In this document: one piece after another, positions 56,426-64,000 of the stretch
Position numbering within the stretch: position 1 is the stretch's first letter
Layout: each line of letters opens with the position of its first letter
From: Halichondria panicea
Taxonomy: Eukaryota > Porifera > Demospongiae > Suberitida > Halichondriidae
DNA: 64,000 bases
NCBI RefSeq assembly: GCF_963675165.1
Contig: NC_087393.1
Span: 3,415,502-3,479,501, forward strand
Direction: 5' to 3'
The notes under the pieces: model-generated
Database searches by the model: none
What the model was told of the DNA's origin: nothing
The model's input: the letters and a program-made list of their open reading frames with translations, nothing else
Translations under genes and position numbers: made by a program

Positions 56426-57000
56426 TAGCTACATCAGAGATTAATCTCTGGTGCAGACAGGACACGAGACTCCTGAGGCCACAGGCACGCCTGCAGCAGA
56501 TCAGAGCAGCTCAGATGGGCTCATGAGGTAACACATGCAGGCACTAAAAGGTTGTTTACTTGATTACTGTTCACTGCTTGTACTAGGAGCCATTTCATCT
56601 TGTGATAACGTATAGAGTAAAGAACTGATTATCGAACACTTTCTATTTTCAAACGCTTGTTCTCGAGGACAGCGGCTCAGAGCACTAAGTTGATAGTACC
56701 TAGGTATATAGACTAGGTAAGGCTCTATTCAAATCCGAACTCACGGCCAATAGAAAGCTTCCTCGGCGGAGTGACAAGGCCAAACACTCAACTATTGGAA
56801 CAGATTTAGTTTGAATATAGCCACGATTCTTCGAACTCTCTCTCTCATATCAACAGAAGGCTCTAAATATCTAGCTACAATGTATGACCGTAATCTACAA
56901 CTAGTAAACTATGTACAGCTCCGGTTTCGAGGTCTGACTGCAAGCTGTTGGCCTCTTAAAAAAGTGCAGTAGTGCCATCAAAATCCGAACGATTAATACC

Positions 57001-57079
57001 TTTTTCTTCATAATCTCCATTATAAGCCATGACATAAACTGCAACTTTAGGGAAAAAATGGAGATTATGAAGAAAAATA
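57001..57079. repeat. Inverted repeat hairpin
   Basis: TTTTTCTTCATAATCTCCAT (about 57001-57020) and its inverse ATGGAGATTATGAAGAAAAA (about 57058-57077) flank a loop of about 37 bases. A short-hairpin transcript or a worn element are both possible. Confidence 0.6.
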
Positions 57080-57234
57080 TTTTGAGTCATAAACGCGTGC
57101 CCCCCACTGCGTCCATCAGAAATGTCACAGACAGCGCACAAAATTGCTAAAATCGACGCATGTAGTAAAGCATAATTTTTCGCCCCTGTTTTGGCGCACC
57201 CCCGGGGTTCAAACGCTTATACCTGCACTTTTAA

Positions 57235-57588
57235 AGTTTCAGCACTCCCGAGACGTCACTTGGCAAGTACCTGAGGTGTACGCTGCTAGTTTGGTACCAA
57301 TCTCATCATGTTCTGATATAGGTGTCGTCCTGCAGTTCCACGAGTACCTCGAGGCTGTCGAAAACCATCAAGGGTATCCTCAGCACATTCCGACTATTAT
57401 TTGCAAAAGGGGAGGAGTTTGACGAGAGTTTTGGATGTGGCTGGGTTGGGTTACCAATGTGGAAAAGAGGGGCCAAAATTGAGGTTAGTGGGTAAGAGCT
57501 TGTTGCAGAAATCAGCACCTGAATCGGGCAAGGTAGCAGAGATTGAAATTCGTGTGAGAATAACTCGGCAGGTAAATGGTTAATAGCA
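57235..57588 (+). pseudogene. Unidentified coding-like fragment with two frameshifts
   Basis: Three overlapping frames read like one protein: HSRDVTWQVPEVYAASLVP...VVLQF, then GILSTFRLLFAKGEEFDE and SFGCGWVGLPMWKRGAKIEV, then SLLQKSAPESGKVAEIEIRV, ending at a CGGCAG|GTAAAT donor. One shift lies at about 57330-57360 and one in the GGG at 57490-57492. The beta-strand-rich composition suggests a C2-like or similar sandwich domain, which I cannot name. It is probably a captured or left-behind exon fragment. Confidence 0.4.
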
Positions 57589-57814
57589 CACAGGCACCTA
57601 TTGTGGGGATGGAGTCTTGGGGCATGATTCCCTAGGAAATGTAGTGCTTTAGACTGTGTGAGATCACACCTGATGATATCTGTATTACAGAAGGAAAGAA
57701 CAGGATGAATACTCTTATACCTGGGGGCATGCTCCCTCTGCATAACATTTTGTTTTCTATAGGCTGTGCATTTTTTAGCCAATACTGTAACTGAAATTTT
57801 GTATGTATCTCAAG

Positions 57815-58230
57815 GGGAGGAAAATTCCCCTCCCCATCCCCCGTGAATGAAACCCTGTACAGTCATGTTTATATAATGTGTCGCTCAAGCTATCAATTTT
57901 TGAAGCAGCTTCACGTCGTGCTTAGAGCGATTTCTAATAGCTACACCTTCCAACAAGAAGAGAGCTATCATTTATCATGCACCTGTTCCTTTAATACATG
58001 CCAACGGCCAAATAAATACACAATTTGCTGACAAACATTCTCTGCATGCTCCTCAATTAAGTATATAGAAGATTTCGTTGATACATTTGTCTATTTCTGT
58101 GCCACATTTTTGCTTTTTAGTTTTTATCTGATAATATAGTTACTAACTTATTACGTTTAGGCTATTTCCATGCTATGAACGCAGCAGTTTATCCAAACAC
58201 ACACGCTAACTGGCAGACTAGTATAACCAG
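57815..58230. repeat. Diverged segmental repeat (matches 59213-59520 and 61370-61480)
   Basis: GAGGAAAATT..CTCCCC, then CCCTGTACAGTCATGT and GTGCTTAGAGCGATTTC recur at 59213-59520. The adjoining part (TTATTACGTTTAGGCTATTT, then AACTGGCAGACTAGTAT) recurs at about 61370-61455. All copies are in the same orientation. Confidence 0.75.
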
Positions 58231-58688
58231 TGACCTCAATTTCAAGAAAGAATCTTACCTATAAAACTGACTCAACAGCTCTCTTTGGGACTACTGTCGT
58301 TGTACAATGTACATATCTTACACAAACCGACTTTACCTTTGTCCACCGCACTTTTTTTCAATCATTTTTTACAGTGTAGGAGATCTGGGAAAACAGAGGA
58401 GAGAGTGCATGGAGAAGAAAAGAGGAGCTGTATATGTTTTTGGCTTGTGCATACCACTATATATAGGCTGTATACTGGTATACATTCTCTGAATGATGCT
58501 CACTTTATTTTTCACGACATGCATGGAGCACACCTGTATCTGCTCTATATAATTATGAGCCGATGTGAGCACAATGTGATGTGTTAGAATCTACATGTAT
58601 AATTATTGCCTTGTGTTGTTTTGTTATTTGGTATAATTGTTTGCTTGCTTTGTTGACGTTTAATTCCACTGTAATTAACTCTATCTTA

Positions 58689-59199
58689 TCATAGATTGAA
58701 GAGTTAGAGGGATAGGAAATGGTTTGTATCTCGAGTAACATCCACGCTACGCTGCGGTTTAATCGAGGCCATCACAACAATATCTATTTCTACACTCAGT
58801 GCATAATAAACTACAAGTAACTGTGCTTAGTCCGTGCAACTCACTTATATTTCAACGTCTATACCTATTGTAGTAGTCATAACCAGCACGCTTACACGTC
58901 ATATGTTCCAATAGCTCTAAAACAGCCTTGGGAACATATAACTTTATTGGAAAGTCTCTTTACTGGGTGTGGTCAGACATTAGCAAGTACTACACGTGGC
59001 TCATGGACTAGGCGTGTTATAAATTGCTGAAAGAGATGATGTCTCGAGGAAACACAGCTTTGGGAGTTACCCGGCAAAAATGTGCTTAATAGCCTCGTAA
59101 CGCGGATATTTTTCGAGGCTCCACTGCAGATTCAATGTAAAATCATCACGTGCATCACTCCCACTCCGTTTCCTATCCCTCTAACTCTTCAATCTATGA
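58689..59199. mobile_element. 511-bp inverted-repeat element with 5-bp target duplication
   Basis: TCATAGATTGAAGAGTTAGA (58689 on) is the exact inverse of TCTAACTCTTCAATCTATGA (ending 59199), and the match continues to GGGATAGGAAA, about 31 bp in all. TCTTA flanks both sides (58684-58688 and 59200-59204), a likely target duplication. No transposase frame inside, so a non-autonomous DNA element. It lies between the repeat copies at 57815 and 59213. Confidence 0.85.
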
Positions 59200-59212
59200 T
59201 CTTATCAAGAGA

Positions 59213-59520
59213 GAGGAAAATTGCTCTCCCCAAATAAAACCCTGTACAGTCATGTCACTCTAAGCCATCTTTGAAGAAGTTTCACTTCGTGCTTAGAGCG
59301 ATTTCAAATTTTGCAATTCAAGCAGCTAGCATTTATCACCTGTTCCAAACACATAATTACATGCCAAAATCACTACTTTTACGTAATCTATCCAGGCCAA
59401 ATAACTGCACAACGATACTCAAACATGCTCTGTATGCTATCAAGAGTTCATATTGAGCTCTTAATGCTCTATATAGTTATCAATAGAAGATTTGTTTATG
59501 CACCCGTCTATTTCTGCCAA
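59213..59520. repeat. Second copy of the segment at 57815-58110
   Basis: Colinear with 57815-58110, with frequent substitutions and short indels (CCCTGTACAGTCATGT, GTGCTTAGAGCGATTTC, TAGAAGATTT, GTCTATTTCTG). Confidence 0.7.
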
Positions 59521-59583
59521 AATTGAATGTTTTTTTACTTGTGACTTTGACTAACCTCATTCTTTGGTCCTATACCTGTTTGC

Positions 59584-59664
59584 AGTACAAATCTCAAGAG
59601 TGAGTCATACTTCACTTTCTGGAAGAGACGAAGATGTATGAGGAAAACAAAAAAGGCGAGGCAA
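59584..59664 (+). pseudogene. Decayed copy of PDXDC1 exon 21
   Basis: ACAAATCTCAAGAG...GGAAGAGACGAAGATGTATG, then AGGAAAACAAAAAAGGCGAG repeats exon 21 (49617-49694) and its GC donor. An extra A, a TGA and a lost acceptor make it non-functional. Confidence 0.88.
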
Positions 59665-60089
59665 AGTAGCTTTAAGTTTATAAGTGTCAGTAGCCTACTT
59701 GTCTGCTAATTCGGCTCTCTGGAGTATACGGTCACCTCGATATACCGGTCGTTTTGTTTGGTATGGATTGTTAGCTTGATCTTTACTGCAACCTGAAATG
59801 CGGCCACTCGCTATTCCGTAAATGTATACTAGTCAGTTCTGCTGCCCCAAACTAGGTTTGTATGTACGGCCCGATACGACGTTTTGGATGTGGTTTGGCA
59901 GATAAAATTGGATTACACTTAAATAGAAAGCATAATCATTATCCTTAAGATAGAACTGCAAAATCAGTAATTAATTTGAGGTAGGGTCGCTTTTTAGCCG
60001 CGGCTATTTTCTTAAATGCAGCTACCTCACTATTCCGGCCAAATTGCACTGTCCCAAGGGTGACTGGATTAACGAGAGTCTACAAAATA

Positions 60090-60207
60090 GTTAGACACTG
60101 TTTAGGAAGTTTCTACGATTTAGAAGCACGAAGGGCTGGTTGTAGAACCCTCACGTATATACTAAATAGATCTATGTGGAAACTTCCTAAACACTACAGT
60201 GTCTAGA
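60090..60207. repeat. Inverted repeat around a 65-base loop
   Basis: AGACACTGTTTAGGAAGTTTC (60093-60113) is inverted at GAAACTTCCTAAACAC..AGTGTCT (60179-60204), with a 5-base insertion in the right arm. Probably a small element. Confidence 0.7.
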
Positions 60208-60497
60208 TCATAGCATGCAGCAATGAGATAGCCAATCAGATTTGAATGTTCTTATCTAATATTTGCTACATGATTGTCTAAGTGAATTACATGATTATCT
60301 AAGTAAGTACTAGCCTCGATCCCAGGCCGCACTGAAGATAAGGCCTTGTGAAGGAGGCTAATGATTTTCTAAGTTGAATAGAACACAGCTACCTTTAGCC
60401 AATCAGATTGCAGGATTTATGGCTAACATGATCTATAATGTAGATATATCATACACTCTTTTACATGTATAGTTAACTTGTTCCTCTCACTCCGTAT

Positions 60498-60600
60498 AGT
60501 TTCTTGAGGGCATGTCTGAGAAGATAATTCAGGGAATTCAGTCAGCACAGAGCGACTTGCACAAGGAGAAGTCACAAAAGAACAGGACGAGGTGCGTGCG
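60498..60600 (+). pseudogene. Decayed copy of PDXDC1 exon 22
   Basis: TTTCTTGAGGGCATGTCTGA followed by most of exon 22 (49816-49908) at roughly 90 percent identity by eye. One base is lost in CACAAAAGAACAGG relative to CACAGAAAGAACAGG, shifting the frame before the donor-like GAG|GTGCGT. A short piece of the following intron (GCATGCACAGAATATAAACATGCC) recurs at about 60983, matching 50510-50533. Confidence 0.9.
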
Positions 60601-61619
60601 TGTACAGTGTGTGTGCGTAGTTGTGTCAGTGCAAATATGTATCGTACTTTGCCCGGATATCGTAGCAAGCTGGACGCTCCGGAAGACTAACTAGTAGTCA
60701 AACAAATCATTGGCCTATTGTCAAGTGATAGATTACGTAACCTATTAACCTGAAGCATGGGGAGTCCCTATACCTAGTGATCAGTGTTGCAATTTTGTGT
60801 ATGTCATGGATGGTCACGATATTTGCTTTTGTACTCATGATCCCTTACCAATTTATCGATTATCCTTCTTCTAGATCCAAGTCGGATAATTGAATGCTGA
60901 ATAAGTGGATGGATAAACCACACCTCAATCCACCTACTTAATTGATAAACAGCTGTGCAATTGCAGGGCACGTGGTCATCGGGCATGCACAGAATATAAA
61001 CATGCCTATCTCCATGGTAATGGCTATTAATTGCGTATGTGCCTATTAATTGCTAGGGAGTTGTTTACTTTGTTGAACTCTGTAGGGAACTTTGTCCAGC
61101 CGGATAATCGAAGTACCGGATAATGTACGGGCGGATAATCGAGGTTCTATACTGTATGTATATTTTTTATGTGTGAGGATGGAAGCCTATAGCAACAACT
61201 AACAGGGCAATAGAGCCGACACTAGAGACATGCTGAAATAATGTGACACAGTGGCAAGGCTTTTAAATGGCATTGTCGCAGTGGTGTACATGTAGGTCAT
61301 ACACTGCAATGGGACTCCTAGCTTTTACTCGCTTTTATTCTGCAACCATATGCTTTCTTAACAGTACTTATTACGTTGAGGCTATTTTCATGCTATAAAC
61401 GCAGCAATTTATTAGCCAGATGAGCAACGCACACACACTAACTGGCAGACTAGTATGTCAACTTTTCAAGGAAGAATCTTAAAACTGCAGCTATACATAA
61501 TTATATAGAGCTCTACAAAATTCTCCTCAGCCAATGGTTGTTTGTGTGCTTTACTAAAGTATACGGGAAAGGAGTATCCTCAGTAGTTTGTATTCAGGGC
61601 TGTTTCTATATTACTTATA

Positions 61620-62046
61620 CTTTCTTTACTTTCACTCTTTTTCGTTCAATGTGATAGTTGAATTTGAGCTTCGCTTTTAAGTAGAGGTTGGCATATCGAC
61701 CTCCATACTTCTTATTTTGTGGCGGATGGTATTCTCCTTTAGCAACTGTACTTTTGAAACAGGTTCCTACTTCAGCAGCCCCACTCTCAGGCAGCAAATA
61801 TTGTCCCTCAGGCAACATACAAAAAACAAACAAGACGCGTTCCACTAAATCTGCAAGTTACAACAACATAATTTCCACTTTCAAGTTCCACTGTAGCGTA
61901 GGCTTCTTGTAAGTTTCTATTAGATAGAACGTATAGTTTCCAGCAGCTGTTACTGCATCTTCGACAGTGATATCAACAGCATTCACATGCACATCCTGAA
62001 GTGTAGAGGGCTGCAAACCAGCAGCAAAACTAGTCCGCTATTCATT
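61620..62046 (-). pseudogene. Decayed copy of the small secreted protein gene
   Basis: The frame includes EGQYLLPESGAAEVG, matching PPHQYLLPESKADQIG of the intact gene, and GGRYANLYLKAK near the end. The leader region (AGAGGGCTGCAAACCAGCAG, inverse strand) matches 54420-54440. Several frameshifts separate the parts. Confidence 0.8.
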
Positions 62047-62269
62047 TCTTCAACCAGTTAAAATACTTGGAAACTTTACGGTACTTGGCTAAAGTTAGAA
62101 TAGCTTATTAAAATCATCACTCACAATTGCTGCTCAGTTTTATGTACAACAAAACTAGTTTTATGCTAGTCCACTGTATTGCTTGAATTATCACTAAAGC
62201 AGACGAGACAAAGCATTTTCAAATTGAATTTCAATTGAAATTAAGGCTCTAGATAATAGTTGAACAATT

Positions 62270-62580
62270 TCTGATTGGATCAAACCAGAGGTTGGCATAT
62301 TGATCACCATAGTTATTCAATCTGGGGCTGAAGGTATTTTCCATTTGGAGCAATAATCGAAACCAGTTTCCCTAAATTGGGCAATTAACAACCAACGGTT
62401 TCCACCTATAAGCTGCAGTTAATTTCCACTTTCGAGTTGAAGTGTATAGTGGTGTATAGGTTTGTAGTGTACCGGTGTAGGTTTGTTGTAAGTTTCGATT
62501 GGCTCCACCATGGATGTTCTAAGCAGATGTGTCTTGGCATCATTGTCTCAGCATTCACACACCCTGTGGTGTAGTCCACA
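62270..62580 (-). pseudogene. Second decayed copy of the small secreted protein gene
   Basis: CAGAGGTTGGCATATTGATC, GGTATTTTCCATTTGGAG, CCAGTTTCCCTAAATTGGG and CTCAGCATTCACACACCCTG match successive parts of 54080-54415 in the same orientation. Internal deletions and a repeated GTGTATAGG/GTGTAGG patch break it. Confidence 0.75.
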
Positions 62581-62599
62581 TGCAATTCATTATAATCTT

Positions 62600-63590
62600 G
62601 TATTCAACTTGTTGAAGCAATTAAGATGACAATAATGTCACCATGCAGTGTGTAGATAGATATACATGTGTAGTGGTATACTATATTTTGAGGGTAGATT
62701 GTTCTAAACTCAGGCTTTGGTAAGTGTATTCCGTTGTGTCTGACTGAGTGCATGTGAGTGTGTGAAAGTCTTGTTGGTCACTTCTTATGAGTCCTGCTAA
62801 GTTAGCACTGAAGCTATTTTTGTGTGTTGTCGAGTAAGCTTATACGCATGCTAATAAATATGCTGCCGTATTAAATGTAGTCGTCCTGTTGCTTTTTATG
62901 GGAGCGTTATACTGTAGCTTGCATAATTATTATATCCAGATGAGAAAACTAATAATTATTCTCTTCAACCTATTTTAATTTCAAACCACAAATTACAAGT
63001 TAGGGTATTTTTAGAATTGTGAGTGAATTGTGAGTATTTAATTTTTACGCATTGTGGTTAGACAATGACAGTGATCATGTACAATACAGACTATGTTCTA
63101 TATTTAGGGGTACATTAGCTGTACAGTCATGCATGCATCACATGGCAATGTACTAAATATTATACCACACTTACGTCACCACTAATTGATCTCATTGGTC
63201 AACAGCTGTATATATAGGATATATAAAATTATACAGCCCCATGCAGGCATGCACAGTTTTCAAGTTTTTTTCTAGTTTTTCCATTTGTTCAAGAAAGTAA
63301 GCAAAGAGAAAACAGCCATGCTTGACAGTACTAAGACTCAAAACGACGGCAGAAAGACGGAAGCTGCTCTCCAAGAAGATTCCATGGGTCCATGACCGTG
63401 GTTTAGATACATTTTATCCAAGCTCTTCTTGCAACTCCAGTAAGAGACGTCGAATGGTCAATGCTTGGACCAACGAAGCTCTTGAGCATCTGTAGGAGTC
63501 AACGTGTTGCTCAACTAGCTCTTTGACGGCTGCAAAATCCGGCATAGTCTTATGGTGAGCTTTTTATTTCAAAATGGCGATACAAAATAC
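62600..63590. other. No gene seen
   Basis: AT-rich. The only coding-like piece is a 43-codon minus-strand frame, 63414-63545 (MPDFAAVKELVEQHVDSYR...), which begins with ATG but has no recognised family and no neighbour exon; it could be the start of an uncaptured exon or chance. Confidence 0.35.
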
Positions 63591-63944
63591 CATGTGTTGG
63601 TGTCCCAAACTGGAAGGATAAATCGACTCGATGTGTTTTATCAACTCGATTTATCGACTTCTTCTGGTAAGGATCGACTCGATGTGCGAATCGAGATCGA
63701 TCTGATGGTAGGATTAGCCTCGATTCCAGGCTGCCCTCTAAACTAGCTTTGTTCTTCCCAGCGGCCTGGAATCGAGGCTAATCCTACCAATTCGCCATCG
63801 AGTTGATCCTTACCAAAGAAGTCGGTCGGACCTCCTCTGCTGCCAGATGAAGTCAATAAAATCGAGTTGATAAAACACATCGAGTTGATCCTACCAATAA
63901 AATCGAGTTGATACAACACATCGAGTCGAGGACACCAACACATG
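63591..63944. mobile_element. 354-bp palindromic element
   Basis: CATGTGTTGGTGTCC (63591) and GGACACCAACACATG (ending 63944) are exact inverses. Inside, ATCGACTCGATGTGTT/AACACATCGAGTCGA and GGTAGGATTAGCCTCGATTCCAGG with its inverse continue the symmetry. AATCGAGTTGAT is repeated directly several times in the right arm. No coding capacity. Confidence 0.8.
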
Positions 63945-64000
63945 CTAGGGGAGTCCTTTTATAGTGCTGTGGTATAAGTCAGATATTCCACACCTACTCG

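Noticed and set aside
57306-57782. 158-residue minus-strand open frame
   Set aside because: The composition is unlike a protein and the plus strand carries the coding-like fragment; it is a shadow.
58285-58587. 100-codon plus-strand frame
   Set aside because: It lies in repeated sequence, is rich in Tyr/His/Ile with no domain, and has no splice context.

Overview
The window is animal nuclear DNA, most likely from a demosponge. It has compact genes with many short GT-AG introns. There are two GABA-B-like class C receptors, a PDXDC1 gene and a WIPI/WDR45B gene of metazoan type. Nested genes encode fibrinogen-like and Tyr-tailed membrane proteins with ectodomains of a kind I associate with sponges. 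Small inverted-repeat elements are everywhere, and palindromes such as ACATGTAC and GCATGC are frequent. The species assignment is inference; no ribosomal or mitochondrial marker is present.

Layout: (1) 0.4-3.7 kb (+), the C-terminal part of a multi-exon GABA-B-type receptor, tail-to-tail with (2) an intronless GABA-B-type receptor at 4.0-6.3 kb (-). (3) 6.7-7.5 kb (-), a small CENPV/GFA-fold protein, head-to-head with (4) 7.8-10.4 kb (+), a WDR45B (WIPI3) autophagy propeller. (5) 11.4-22.4 kb (+), a 20-exon gene for a predicted 2142-residue nuclear-looking protein with two related zinc clusters and three SKI/SNO/DACH-like units. (6) 22.8-26.2 kb (+), a secreted sulfatase, converging on (7) 26.5-39.7 kb (-), a 13-exon gene for a predicted 3315-residue ankyrin/filamin/HECT ubiquitin ligase. 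(8) 40.1-55.7 kb (+), PDXDC1 with 24 exons, head-to-head with gene 7. Its large introns hold three minus-strand genes: a broken type II fibrinogen-like protein, a Tyr-tailed receptor and a small secreted protein. (9) 55.7-64 kb has no intact gene. It holds decayed copies of the PDXDC1 3' exons and of the small secreted gene, in the same order as the source, plus MITE-like elements.

The spliced models were built by eye from splice sites and phase. For the four largest plus-strand genes and for the HECT gene the summed exon lengths are exact multiples of three with no internal stop, which strongly supports the models. The best candidates for something undescribed are the triple DACH-like/double zinc-cluster protein, the ANK-filamin-HECT ligase, the Tyr-tailed receptor nested in PDXDC1, and a short precursor-miRNA-like hairpin in a PDXDC1 intron.
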